From Paraburkholderia heleia NBRC 101817 (GTDB lineage Bacteria; Pseudomonadota; Gammaproteobacteria; Burkholderiales; Burkholderiaceae): a stretch of DNA of 64,000 nucleotides. The notes under the pieces were generated by a model that was not told where the DNA came from, did not search any database, and worked only from the letters and a program-made list of their open reading frames with translations. The stretch's first letter is position 1; each line of letters opens with the position of its first letter. Location of the stretch: contig NZ_BBJH01000005.1 of assembly GCF_000739775.1 (NCBI RefSeq), forward strand, positions 52,910 through 116,909. Reading direction: 5' to 3'. The position numbers and the translations under genes were made by a program. Shown here in pieces: positions 17,339 to 25,626 of the stretch.

Positions 17339-19353
17339 GGCTTGCGCACCGGCTCATTCGCTCCTACGCGTTGTACACGCTCGGTTTTCTCGCCTTCGTC
17401 TACGTGATGTGGCGCATCGAGCTTTCCACCGGCCCCGGCATGTGGATCGGCTATGTGTTCCTGTTCGTGCCGATCGCGGTGTACGCGGTGATCGGGCTGC
17501 TTTCGCGCACCTCGGACCTCGTCGAATACTATGTGGCGGGCCGGCGCGTGCCCTCGTTCTTCAACGGCATGGCGACGGCCGCCGACTGGCTTTCCGCCGC
17601 GTCGTTCATCGGCCTCGCGGGCTCGCTCTACGCGAGCGGCTACGACGGCCTCGCTTACCTCATGGGCTGGACGGGCGGTTATTGCCTCGTCGCCTTCCTG
17701 CTCGCGCCGTATGTGCGCAAGCTCGCGCGCTACACGATTCCCGACTTCCTCGGCACGCGCTTCTCGAGCAACCTCGTGCGCGCACTCGCCGTGCTCGCGA
17801 CCATCCTCTGCTCGTTCGTTTATCTCGTCGCGCAGATCCAGGGCGTGGGGCTGATCGCCACGCGTTTCATCGGCGTGGATTTCGCCATCGGCATCTTTTG
17901 CGGGCTGGCGGGCATCCTCGTGTGTTCGTTTCTTGGCGGCATGCGCGCCGTCACGTGGACGCAGGTCGCGCAATACATCATTCTCATCGCGGCCATCCTG
18001 ATTCCGGTCTCGCTGATCGCGAACCGCGACGGCCTCGGCTGGCTGCCGCAAGTCGATTACGGCAACGTGATGCAGCGCGTGGAAGCGCTCGAGCACGACG
18101 TGCGCGGCGCGAGTGCCGAAGCCACCGTGCGCGACGCATACCGCAAGCGCGCCGCACAATGGCAGACGCGCCTCGACACGCTGCCGCAGTCGTACGTCGC
18201 GGAGAAAACGCACCTCGTCGAATCGCTCGCGGACCTGCGCCGCCACAATGGCCCGCTGCGCGATATCGATTCACTCGAGCGTGAATTGAACGCCTTCCCG
18301 CGCGACGTGGACGCCGCGCGCATGGTGTGGACGCGCCAGCGCGACGACCTGCTCGAGCGCGCCGCGCCGCCCGTGCCGATGAACGAACCGTTTCCCGCCG
18401 CCGACGCCGCCGAGCGGCGCATTCATCAACGCAACTTCCTTTCGCTGCTCCTGTGCCTTTCGCTTGGCACGGCGAGCCTGCCGCACATCCTCACGCGCTA
18501 CAACACGACGACCTCGGTGGCCTCGGCGCGGCGCTCGGTGGGCTGGACGCTCTTTTTCGTGGCGCTCTTTTATCTGACCGTGCCGGTGCTCGCGGTGCTG
18601 ATCAAGTACGAGATCCTCATGCATCTGGTGGGGCAGCGCTTCGACGACCTGCCGCATTGGGTCATGCAGTGGCGGCGCGTCGAGCCCTACCTCATCAGCA
18701 TTGCGGATATGAACAACGACGGCGTGGTGCGCTGGAGCGACATCCAGATGCAGCCCGACATGGTCGTGCTCGCCGCGCCGGAAATCGCGGGGTTGCCGTA
18801 TGTGATGTCGGGGCTGGTCGCTTCGGGCGCGCTCGCGGCCGCACTGTCGACCGCGGACGGCTTGCTGCTCACCATCTCCAACGTGCTCTCGCACGACGTG
18901 TATTACCACATGGTCGATCCGGGCGCGTCGAGCCAGCGGCGCGTGACGATGTCGAAGATCCTGCTGCTCGGCGTGGCGTTGTTCGCCTCGTACGTGGCGT
19001 CGCTGAACGCGGGCAACATCCTCTTTCTGGTGGGCGCGGCGTTTTCGCTTGCGGCGTCGAGTCTCTTTCCCGTGCTCGTGCTCGGTGTGTTCTGGAAGCG
19101 CACGACGCGCCTGGGCGCCGTGGCCGGCATGATTGCGGGGCTGACTGTGTGCGTCTATTACATTGTCTCGACGTACCCGTTCTTTACGCAGCTCACGGGC
19201 TTTGCGGGCCCGCGATGGTTCGGCATCGAGCCCATCAGCTCGGGCGTGTTCGGTGTGCCCGCAGGCTTTCTCGTGGCGATTGGCGTGAGTCTGCTCGATC
19301 GCAAGCCAGACGCGTATACCGTCGCGCTGGTGGACTATATCCGCCACCCGTGA
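17335..19353 (+). CDS. Sodium:solute symporter, VC_2705 subfamily
   Basis: 672-residue secondary transporter of the SSS family. Sequence shows the family's first helices (YVMWRIELSTGPGMWIGYVF), the VEYYVAGRRVPSFFNGMATA and SFIGLAGSLYASGYDGLAYL signatures, and MSGLVASGALAAALSTADGL late in the protein. Between about residues 243 and 365 lies a long charged soluble segment with heptad-like spacing (VEALEHDVRG, VESLADLRRH), which accounts for the length above 550 residues. The gene overlaps the DUF4212 stop. Context with acs suggests transport of acetate or a related monocarboxylate; that is inference. Confidence 0.9.
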   Translation: MRLAHRLIRSYALYTLGFLAFVYVMWRIELSTGPGMWIGYVFLFVPIAVYAVIGLLSRTSDLVEYYVAGRRVPSFFNGMATAADWLSAASFIGLAGSLYASGYDGLAYLMGWTGGYCLVAFLLAPYVRKLARYTIPDFLGTRFSSNLVRALAVLATILCSFVYLVAQIQGVGLIATRFIGVDFAIGIFCGLAGILVCSFLGGMRAVTWTQVAQYIILIAAILIPVSLIANRDGLGWLPQVDYGNVMQRVEALEHDVRGASAEATVRDAYRKRAAQWQTRLDTLPQSYVAEKTHLVESLADLRRHNGPLRDIDSLERELNAFPRDVDAARMVWTRQRDDLLERAAPPVPMNEPFPAADAAERRIHQRNFLSLLLCLSLGTASLPHILTRYNTTTSVASARRSVGWTLFFVALFYLTVPVLAVLIKYEILMHLVGQRFDDLPHWVMQWRRVEPYLISIADMNNDGVVRWSDIQMQPDMVVLAAPEIAGLPYVMSGLVASGALAAALSTADGLLLTISNVLSHDVYYHMVDPGASSQRRVTMSKILLLGVALFASYVASLNAGNILFLVGAAFSLAASSLFPVLVLGVFWKRTTRLGAVAGMIAGLTVCVYYIVSTYPFFTQLTGFAGPRWFGIEPISSGVFGVPAGFLVAIGVSLLDRKPDAYTVALVDYIRHP

Positions 19354-19667
19354 GGGTCGCGACCTGGTTGCCGGCGTGCGGTCGAGCACTTAAAAAACGG
19401 GCGGGCGAGGCGATACTGAAGTCCTCTCGTTCCCGCGCCGGTCCTCGAAGCAGTACGCGGGAATTCGGCGTCGGGCTGCGGCCCGACGTCCTTTTCTGCC
19501 GATCAAGTCATCCGCTTTTTTGACCGATAACTAGCGCGAGCGTGCTATGCAGCGTGTCCGGCGCATCCGATAGATCGCCTTTGCAGCTACGGTACAATTT
19601 CGCGCGCCGCCGGCTTGGGACTCGCGGCGAATCGAGCCAGAAACAGGGCGTTTTCTCGGGGAAGTCA
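19354..19667. other. Intergenic region before the secreted-protein gene
   Basis: About 310 bases without a supportable gene. It contains one terminator-like hairpin (listed separately) and presumably the promoter of the small secreted protein. It marks the start of the accessory region. Confidence 0.45.
19469..19495 (+). terminator. Hairpin with T-rich tail downstream of the symporter
   Basis: CGTCGGGC/GCCCGACG, an 8-bp stem with a 4-base loop followed by TCCTTTTCT. It is positioned to end the acs-symporter transcript, though it lies 115 bases past the stop. Confidence 0.55.
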
Positions 19668-20030
19668 TTGAAGCGCATTGCACTCAGCCTGATCATTTTC
19701 GGCGCCTTTGCGGCGCCTGCAGCGTTTGCCAAATGCTGGGGCAACGATGCCTTCCAGAACTGCGTCGACGAATCGGGCAATTCGTACACGGTGCAGCGCT
19801 TCGGCAACACGTCTACGGTCAATGGGTATCAGCAGAAGCTGCCGGGCGAGGCCTGGGAGCAAACCGGCGCATCCATTGGCGACACGACGTTCATCACGGG
19901 GCAGGCTGCCGACGGGTCGACGTGGACCGAGACGATCACGAACTACGGCAATGGCACGCGAACGATCTCGGGGATGGACGGGAAGGGGCTTGTGTACAAC
20001 AAGTATTGCACCGCGAGCGGGTGTAATTGA
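19668..20030 (+). CDS. Small secreted protein of unknown function
   Basis: 120-residue protein with a clear signal peptide (LKRIALSLIIFGAF... cleavage after AFA) and a mature part with four cysteines: KCWGND, ECVDES-like NCVDES near its start and NKYCTASGCN at its end. Between them are Tyr/Gly/Thr-rich strands such as TETITNYGNGTRTISG. The start is TTG at 19668 with GGGGAAG upstream; no ATG fits. I do not recognise a characterised family. Its 3' third is repeated in decayed form 1.3 kb downstream. It may be exported to the periplasm or outside, and could be tied to the hydrolase locus, but that is only proximity. Confidence 0.65.
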   Translation: MKRIALSLIIFGAFAAPAAFAKCWGNDAFQNCVDESGNSYTVQRFGNTSTVNGYQQKLPGEAWEQTGASIGDTTFITGQAADGSTWTETITNYGNGTRTISGMDGKGLVYNKYCTASGCN

Positions 20031-20089
20031 GGGTGTCCTGACGCGCTTGGGCTGAGTAGGTGCGCATTCGTCGCGTTCGCGATCGCGCG

Positions 20090-20430
20090 GCGGCGCGAGC
20101 TAAAGGCACACGATCGTTGTCTTCGTCGTGACACTCGAAATTGATCCAGTCTTGCGAGAACTCACAGGTCATGCGGCCCACGCAAAATTCTGCTCACGTT
20201 TCAACTTTCCATCAGCGCAGTTTCATCACGTCATTGCCTGGCGATGTCTCCGTGACAGGTGCGCCGAGCCTTGCGGCAGAATGGTGAATCCATAAGTCTG
20301 GACCACTTCGGTTTGCTTCGCCTCCTGCCCCTGCTGCTCATGATCGTGACAAAGCGTGGTCCCCGCGGTCAATGCGGAGAATCGTCGGGACTGCGGACAA
20401 GCCAAGCTGACTCCATTCGCGCTAAATGAG
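20090..20430 (-). pseudogene. Decayed internal fragment of the cell-wall hydrolase gene
   Basis: This minus-strand stretch aligns by eye with about 23250-23605, the SH3/central part of the large hydrolase gene. Shared segments include SQLGLSA-PTILRI, then after a frame shift a KQT-V-QTY block, and finally EFSQDWINFECHDED against EFSQDWIDFECHDED. Several indels and stops break the frame, and the 5' part and the lytic C-terminus are missing. It lies directly after the small secreted gene and beside an orphan signal-peptide protein, as expected for a displaced effector copy. Confidence 0.8.
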
Positions 20431-20459
20431 CAGACCTCTTGGGGAGTTTTTTGTAGCGG

Positions 20460-20945
20460 TTACCTTGCGCCAATGGGACGATAGGCTTCCTTGGTAATGG
20501 ATTGATAAGCACTCTTGTGGATGGAGACATCGTTGCTGCAAATAATATTTGAAATCTTGTTTTGTTTTTTGTATATGACGATGCCGGCAAAAAAATTAGA
20601 CTCCTTGTCCGATTTGATTGTTCGGTCGTATAGGTAATAGAGGTACTCCTGGCTTGAAAATCTAATATGAGTCTCTCCGCCTCCTGCATACGGAGTATTC
20701 GGAAAATAGAAAATCGGCGCGTTTTTGTTGGCACTATTCGAAATCTCGAAATTAGCTTTCCCGCTAACTCCATTTCGATAAATCAGTTTATCTGTATTCG
20801 GGGATTGACATAGCGATGAAATTGATCTGGATAGTTTGCAATTGAAAACTATCAATTCTCCGGGTTTACACATCCCCTCTGCATGAGCCACTATTGCTGT
20901 AGTAAAATTAACAATCAATGCGGCAATGAATTTAAATTTTCTCAT
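20460..20945 (-). CDS. Signal-peptide protein, candidate orphan immunity protein
   Basis: 161-residue protein with a signal peptide (MRKFKFIAALIVNFTTAIVA, cleavage near AHA|EG) and a mature domain with four cysteines, including MCKPGELIVFNCKLS, SLCQS and IICSND. The mature part reads as a beta-rich periplasmic domain (TPYAGGGETHIRFSSQEYLY). Base composition is markedly AT-rich against the chromosome, suggesting recent transfer. It sits next to a broken hydrolase copy, with a second signal-peptide gene paired to the intact-looking hydrolase 1 kb away. A periplasmic inhibitor protecting against a cell-wall hydrolase is the most likely role; no family is recognised with certainty. Confidence 0.6.
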   Translation of the reverse strand: MRKFKFIAALIVNFTTAIVAHAEGMCKPGELIVFNCKLSRSISSLCQSPNTDKLIYRNGVSGKANFEISNSANKNAPIFYFPNTPYAGGGETHIRFSSQEYLYYLYDRTIKSDKESNFFAGIVIYKKQNKISNIICSNDVSIHKSAYQSITKEAYRPIGAR

Positions 20946-21231
20946 AAATTACTTCTTCGTTAGGCCTAAGATAGGGGAGACCATGTTGAGGCGTTATAAA
21001 TGATTCATGCATCCTGTTTGCGCGCCATTCACAACCAGATTTACATATTTGACAGTTCAGTATTTGCGACGGCGCTCGGACTGGTGCGTGCCAAAAAGCA
21101 GCGACTGATTTGAAGGAATATTTTATAATTGCGAGTGGAAAATATGGATTATCAATAAAATTATGCCGAACATCTTGCAAATTCAGATTATGCTCATATT
21201 AAAATAACTGGCAACCGTCTTTTCTCGTTAA

Positions 21232-21434
21232 TAACACTACGTTCATCACGGGACACGCCGACGATGGGGTGACTTGGATCGAGGCGATCACGAACTACGG
21301 CAATGGCACGCGAGCGATCTCGGGGCATGGATGGAAAAGGATTCGTGTACAACAAGTATTGCATTTCGAGTGGGTGCGCTCTGATGCGCTTAAACTAACG
21401 AAATGCGCATTCGCAGCATTTGGGATCGCCGTAG
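21232..21434 (+). pseudogene. Truncated, frameshifted copy of the small secreted-protein gene 3' end
   Basis: Matches about 19888-20090 over roughly 200 bases: ACGTTCATCACGGG, GCGATCACGAACTACGGCAA, then TACAACAAGTATTGCA, and even the non-coding sequence after the original stop (ATGCGCATTCGCAGCATT). One extra base in GGGGCATGGATGG shifts the frame, and no start or signal peptide is present. The copy retains downstream flanking sequence, so it arose by DNA duplication, not by retro-type copying. Confidence 0.8.
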
Positions 21435-21529
21435 GGATTACCTATATTCAATAGATCTGCGCATACGCGCGAGGCTCGTACCTCCGAGCCAAGGGAGATG
21501 ACTCTATTGTGAGGGGAACGTTCGAAATT

Positions 21530-22075
21530 TTAATTAAAATTAATGGATCGAAGTTTTTTTCGTATGGAGGCGGCATCTTTGAATGGATAAATAACTGGTT
21601 CTCCATCTTTTGTGAAGCCATCGAAGCCGGCCGGAAAATGCTTCATTAAATCATCGTCCCTGATGAACTTTGGCGATCCAAATTTTGTCGAATATATGTA
21701 GGCAAATACTCTATAATAATCACCTGAATAATCGGATATCTCGGAATTTACTCGCCACTTCACAAGTGTTACAATGTTGCGTCGCTCCCAATAGAAAACA
21801 GTTATCAGATCAGGGCTTGATCCGTTTATTTCATATTTATCAATTGACAATTCTTCGCCATCGCGACATTTCCATGAGCTCAAAATAGAGAATGGTGGGG
21901 TACTCAAAAAATCACCTTGAACGGGGTGAAATTTCTTGGAAAAAGATATCGAGCATCCACCTCGAATTGCGTCAGCAGGCAGACTGGCCGGCGATTTTTC
22001 CATCGAGTAGCACGGGACCGCTGCCCATGCCAAGCTCAATAGCAGTGTAAACATTCTGGTCGTTTTGATCACCAT
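21530..22075 (-). CDS. Signal-peptide protein coupled to the hydrolase, probable immunity protein
   Basis: 181-residue protein starting at the ATG at 22075, with a signal peptide (MVIKTTRMFTLLLSLAWAAV, cleavage near CYS). The mature domain has two cysteines (RGGCSISF, SWKCRDGEE) and beta-rich sequence such as DLITVFYWERRNIVTLVKW and YYRVFAYIYS. Its start codon overlaps the 3' end of the hydrolase reading frame (ATGGTGA), so the pair is translationally coupled. A periplasmic protein made together with a peptidoglycan hydrolase is the classic layout of an immunity protein; that assignment is inference. Low GC. Confidence 0.65.
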   Translation of the reverse strand: MVIKTTRMFTLLLSLAWAAVPCYSMEKSPASLPADAIRGGCSISFSKKFHPVQGDFLSTPPFSILSSWKCRDGEELSIDKYEINGSSPDLITVFYWERRNIVTLVKWRVNSEISDYSGDYYRVFAYIYSTKFGSPKFIRDDDLMKHFPAGFDGFTKDGEPVIYPFKDAASIRKKLRSINFN

Positions 22076-22737
22076 CCGTTCCCCGTTGTAAGAGTTGAAT
22101 CCCAATCTTGCTTGCAGGGCTGACTGCCTTTATTTAAGACAGCGAATGCCCTTTTGGCAGCAGCTTTCCGTCGAGCAAAGTCCTTGAGCGCTGGGTTTAT
22201 CATGTGCGTCACGCCGCGAACATCGTTGGCGTCAGCCTGAGTATTAATCGAACGCGAACTCCAGAACCATGCGGACGAGTCGCTTGCGACGGCAGGGTCA
22301 TTCTGGATCATATTCGGATCACCAATCACATCATTGCCACTTGCCCGATTGTATTCCCGGTATGTTGCGAGCCATGTGATATGCAAAAGTCCCCGTCCTC
22401 GATAATCTCTCCCGGGATAATTGTCATCTCCAAACAATATCTCTCCGAGCTCACTATCGTTATGTGTTAAATGAGTTTTCGCATAATTTTCTATTTGAGC
22501 AATAGTCCAAGTCGGATGCATTCTATGCAATCCGTTCGTCAAAGCTGTGCGATAAGTTGCCCAGAGATGGTCGCCATCACTATAATTTAAATTCTCACGA
22601 AAAGCTGTAAGCCCTGCGCATTCGACCTCGCATTGACCGAAAAAGTGCGCCGCACGATTGCACGAATTAATTTTATTTTTTTTTAAAAGAGGCGGTGAGC
22701 GCTTCGGAGAAATAATCTGCATTTCTGTCGCTGACAT
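22069..22737 (-). CDS. GH19 chitinase/lysozyme-like domain, 3' part of the split hydrolase gene
   Basis: This frame encodes about 200 residues of a GH19-type lytic domain: RAAHFFGQCEVECAGLTAF followed by RENLNYSDGDHLW (catalytic acid region), GRDYRGRGLLHITWLATYRE (the usual RGRG-L-T-Y motif) and DPAVASDSSAWFW. Such domains cleave peptidoglycan or chitin. The frame is +1 to the upstream part and joins it at a run of nine A; one A fewer would give a continuous protein through KKNKINSCNRAAHFF. The ATG at 22737 inside this frame is probably not a real start. The stop overlaps the start of the probable immunity gene. Confidence 0.7.
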   Translation of the reverse strand: MSATEMQIISPKRSPPLLKKNKINSCNRAAHFFGQCEVECAGLTAFRENLNYSDGDHLWATYRTALTNGLHRMHPTWTIAQIENYAKTHLTHNDSELGEILFGDDNYPGRDYRGRGLLHITWLATYREYNRASGNDVIGDPNMIQNDPAVASDSSAWFWSSRSINTQADANDVRGVTHMINPALKDFARRKAAAKRAFAVLNKGSQPCKQDWDSTLTTGNGW

Positions 22738-24694
22738 TCGGAAAAATCTCTTTAAGGAGAATTGGTGTTATTGATAAATCGACGCCACAATTAACACATT
22801 TCAGCGAGCCGCTTGCATTGAAATTCCCCACTAATCCAACCGGATTGATGTGGTAGACATTAGGCCCAGGAAAGCCCGCCACCCGGGCTCGTACCTCGTC
22901 CCACCATGCGAGCTTCGCGATGCGTTTCTTCTCTTCCTCATGTTCGGGCTTCGGCCCGGTGCGCCGCTCGATTGCACCGACCAGTTCCTGCCACTTCGCG
23001 GGGTTCGCCCATTCGCTTTCGTGCTTGGCAATGAGGCGCGACGCCCGGAATGCGGCCCACGGAAATCCCGCGCCCTCGGGGGGCTGCCCCAAACCGCAGA
23101 GTTCGTCCGCCGCGTGAGCGCCGTCACCACCCAGATAGAGGACGCGGTAGATGGCAGCCATGAGTGGACTCAGCTTGCCAGGTGAACCCGCGCCGGGAAT
23201 ATCGCTGCCGAGCGCATAGTCCACATAGTCAGCCGCCGTCGCGAAAATGGTGTGCGCCGGATCGTGGTCTTCGTCGTGGCATTCGAAATCGATCCAGTCT
23301 TGCGAGAACTCGCGGGTCACACGGCCACCCGCAAAGCTCTGCTCACGCACCCATCCAGTGATGGCATTGCGTTGCCTGTCCGCGCTGTCCACCTTCCACC
23401 AGCGACGCTTCGCGCCGTCACTGCCAGGCGTTGTCTCCGTGAACAGGTGCGCCGCGTCTTGCGACAGGGCGGCGAACTGATAGGTCTGGATGACATCGGT
23501 CTGCTTCGCGTCCTGCCCCTGCCGGCCATGATCGTGATAAAGCGTGGTCCCACGGCCGATACGGAGAATCGTCGGGTCTGCGGACAGACCAAGCTGACTC
23601 CATTGGGTCGCATTCGCGCAGTTGGCGCCAACCCAGTCGCGCCCGGCCTTGATGAACGGTTTGATGCTCCCGTCGCAGAACACCTCGATATGCGCCATGC
23701 GCGTTCCCGCCGTGCACCGGTCCAGCGAGTCATAGCGCCCAGGGTGACCCATCAGGTCGCCCGCCTTGACGGGAATGCCGCCGCCTGTGCCCTGCGGATC
23801 ACCCGGACTGCACGTCTGGTTCATTGTGACGACGACCCGGTCGAAGATTGAATCCGGAATGGTTTCTTTCGCGACCGGTCCACCATTCCGCGCGCCCAGG
23901 AAAATCCAGCCGGTAATGGCCGCAGAAGGCGCAACATAGCCGCCCGCGACAGGTGCGTACAGTGTTGCTCCATTCAGGTCTGTGAGTTGCCCCCACGTCG
24001 CGCCATGCACCGTTTCCGTCTTCCCAATGCTGACGCTCGCACCTTGCGGCAGGATGCCAAGGACGGAACTGTTTGGCGTCTTGCGCACGTGCAGGCCGAC
24101 CTGTCCATCGGCAACCTGACCAGCCACGAAAGTGGGTTTGTCCCGCGCGTAGTTCGTGATCGTCCACTGCCGCGACCAGTACGCCGGTTTCTGCCGCTTC
24201 GGGAAATTACTGTCGTAATCTGCGTTGGACATCAGGTGCATGTACAGGCTGTAGAAGGTCAGCTTCGTCCCGCGCGGAAACTCCATCTCGTGGCGCACCA
24301 GGGCGAAGCCCGTACTGTAGGGAGCCTGAAACGGCGTGTTACCGCCATCCACTGCCAGTTCACTGATCGGGTAGTCCCGGTTCGCACGCCAGGCGACCAG
24401 CACGCCGTCCGCAATGCAGCGCAATCCGGCGTCAAGGTCCAACGCTTGCCCCGCGCCGGCCTCCGTGATGTGAATGCCGCCGTGCCACATGCCCTTGCGG
24501 CTGACGAGATATGAGCCGGACGGCTCGCTACCAGCTAGCAACCGGTGAACATCGTGCTCGTCAACAAACTGCGCAGAAGTTGCGGATTGCCCGTGGCCTT
24601 TGCGAAGAAACGGAAAGGCGAACGGCAGCAGTTTCAGCTTCGCCTGAGCAGGTTGGGTGGGATTCGGTGAATGAGTCGGCGCGGGTGTAGTCAT
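22673..24694 (-). CDS. M23-like/SH3 cell-wall hydrolase, 5' part of a split antibacterial effector-like gene
   Basis: The 673-residue frame starts with a Pro/Thr-rich leader (MTTPAPTHSPNPTQPAQ) and no signal peptide. About residues 40-330 resemble an M23/LytM peptidase fold: GMWHGGIHI, then a YSLYMHLMS strand and HPGRYDSLD. The usual HxxxD pair reads HGGIH, so activity is doubtful. An SH3_3-like segment lies inside it (VGLHVRKTPNSSVLGILPQG), and further beta repeats follow (ILRIGRGTTLYHDHG). The C-terminus (VYHINPVGLVGNF, then VNCGVDLSITPILLKEIFPN) is the usual lead into a GH19 lysozyme domain, which here is in the next frame after an A9 tract. The combination resembles type VI secretion lysozyme effectors; no secretion genes are in view. 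Confidence 0.7.
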   Translation of the reverse strand: MTTPAPTHSPNPTQPAQAKLKLLPFAFPFLRKGHGQSATSAQFVDEHDVHRLLAGSEPSGSYLVSRKGMWHGGIHITEAGAGQALDLDAGLRCIADGVLVAWRANRDYPISELAVDGGNTPFQAPYSTGFALVRHEMEFPRGTKLTFYSLYMHLMSNADYDSNFPKRQKPAYWSRQWTITNYARDKPTFVAGQVADGQVGLHVRKTPNSSVLGILPQGASVSIGKTETVHGATWGQLTDLNGATLYAPVAGGYVAPSAAITGWIFLGARNGGPVAKETIPDSIFDRVVVTMNQTCSPGDPQGTGGGIPVKAGDLMGHPGRYDSLDRCTAGTRMAHIEVFCDGSIKPFIKAGRDWVGANCANATQWSQLGLSADPTILRIGRGTTLYHDHGRQGQDAKQTDVIQTYQFAALSQDAAHLFTETTPGSDGAKRRWWKVDSADRQRNAITGWVREQSFAGGRVTREFSQDWIDFECHDEDHDPAHTIFATAADYVDYALGSDIPGAGSPGKLSPLMAAIYRVLYLGGDGAHAADELCGLGQPPEGAGFPWAAFRASRLIAKHESEWANPAKWQELVGAIERRTGPKPEHEEEKKRIAKLAWWDEVRARVAGFPGPNVYHINPVGLVGNFNASGSLKCVNCGVDLSITPILLKEIFPNVSDRNADYFSEALTASFKKK
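22676..22684 (-). repeat. Nine-base A homopolymer at the frame break of the hydrolase gene
   Basis: Nine T on the plus strand, A9 in the coding strand, preceded by TTTT. The upstream frame reads Ser-Phe-Lys-Lys-Lys-stop across it; with eight A the GH19 frame would be continuous. Such a tract is prone to replication slippage and to RNA polymerase slippage. Confidence 0.85.
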
Positions 24695-25027
24695 CGGTGG
24701 CTCAGTCCGGGTTAGGCCAGTGAATCGATCATTCTCCGGACAGTACCTCTGGGCCACAATTTTGTTGCGTCCACAATTAACGATGGTTGATGGAAATCAT
24801 GGCGAATCAAGTGGGCAGGCCGTGTGTGGCGATGACCCTGGTGCTGGCTAGAGCAGCCTTCGCCATGCCCGATCCTCGCCGACCGCACGGCGGTGCTCGC
24901 CGCGCCAGCTGGTAATTTCTATGACTGCGGCACCGCGCTTTAGTCGACGCGATGGTGGGCTTCTGTTGTGTCATGGAGCCAGTATGCGCAACACGCGATG
25001 CGCAGCCGTGACGCGAAGATGAGAAAA
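24695..25027. other. Non-coding junction between hydrolase locus and prophage remnant
   Basis: About 330 bases with no supportable gene. It probably contains the promoter of the hydrolase gene and the left boundary of the integrated element, but I could not find a copy of the tRNA-Ser 3' end here. Confidence 0.45.
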
Positions 25028-25141
25028 ATGTCAGAAAGGCGCGGCCTGTCACGAACCTCGCCTAACGCGCTGGACCAGGAGATTGCTAACGCTAACCAGC
25101 GTGCGGACGTTGCCAAGGGTAAGAAGGAGCTAGCCGGGTAA
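25028..25141 (+). pseudogene. Short coding scrap at left edge of the element
   Basis: A 37-codon frame ending ANANQRADVAKGKKELAG that looks like the charged end of a phage protein. The following tape-measure-like frame continues in a different phase directly after it, so the two may be pieces of one gene joined by an indel. No ribosome binding site is apparent. Confidence 0.35.
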
Positions 25142-25154
25142 GTATCGCGGTCTC

Positions 25155-25415
25155 TTGGAGTCTATCAATAACGGCCACATGGCGCACTTCGCTACAGGCG
25201 GAGCGGTTGGCAATGTAGCCCCGGCCAGCAGTGTTAGTAGCGGCTCAGGCGGTGACTTGCATTTCCACCTTGACGGTAGCGGACGCGGAGGATTGACGGC
25301 GGAGGACGCTAAGGCGCTAATGCCTGTGTTCCAAGCGGCCATTGATAAGCGCTTGGCCCAACGTATGCGGGGGCAGGGTGGTTACGCCTATCAGATCAAA
25401 TACGGCGCAATTTAA
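25155..25415 (+). CDS. Phage tail tape-measure-like C-terminal fragment
   Basis: 86 codons with Gly/Ser-rich sequence: HMAHFATGGAVGNVAPASSV, then GGDLHFHLDGSGRGGLTAED and an end reading GGYAYQIKYGAI. FATGG segments and this type of short C-terminus are common at the end of tail tape-measure proteins of siphophages. The frame has no good start (TTG at 25155; ATG at 25179 inside), which fits a deleted gene whose 5' part is lost. Confidence 0.5.
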   Translation: MESINNGHMAHFATGGAVGNVAPASSVSSGSGGDLHFHLDGSGRGGLTAEDAKALMPVFQAAIDKRLAQRMRGQGGYAYQIKYGAI

Positions 25416-25428
25416 TTTAGGATAACGA

Positions 25429-25626
25429 ATGAAAAGAAGGCCAAGTAAGCTGTTCGAGTTGGGCGAGGCTATGCGTAAGGCCAGCATGGCCGCGTACGAC
25501 ATTAACCGGTCCATCCAAAAGCTCGCTAAGGATAACCCTGAGGAGGCCGGCCAGATTGAGCAAGAGGCTATCGCGGGGTTGCTTAAGCGTGTAGAGGGCT
25601 TTGCTAGTGCGCCAGTCCAACGATAA
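25429..25626 (+). CDS. Small phage protein of unknown function
   Basis: 65-residue, highly helical protein (RPSKLFELGEAMRKASMAAY, then NPEEAGQIEQEAIAGLLKRV) with no recognised domain. AGGATAACGA lies before the ATG, 13 bases after the tape-measure-like stop. The next gene overlaps its 3' end, typical of phage operons. Confidence 0.6.
   Translation: MKRRPSKLFELGEAMRKASMAAYDINRSIQKLAKDNPEEAGQIEQEAIAGLLKRVEGFASAPVQR

Noticed and set aside
20932..21180. 82-codon minus-strand frame overlapping the start of the orphan immunity candidate
   Set aside because: It could be the tail of a lost effector by analogy with the intact pair, but it has no recognised motif, no ribosome binding site and unlikely composition.
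24695..25027. Search for a tRNA-Ser 3'-end repeat (attL) near the left edge of the element
   Set aside because: No stretch resembling GGCGGAGAGAGGGGGATTCG was found by eye here or elsewhere in 19-26 kb.
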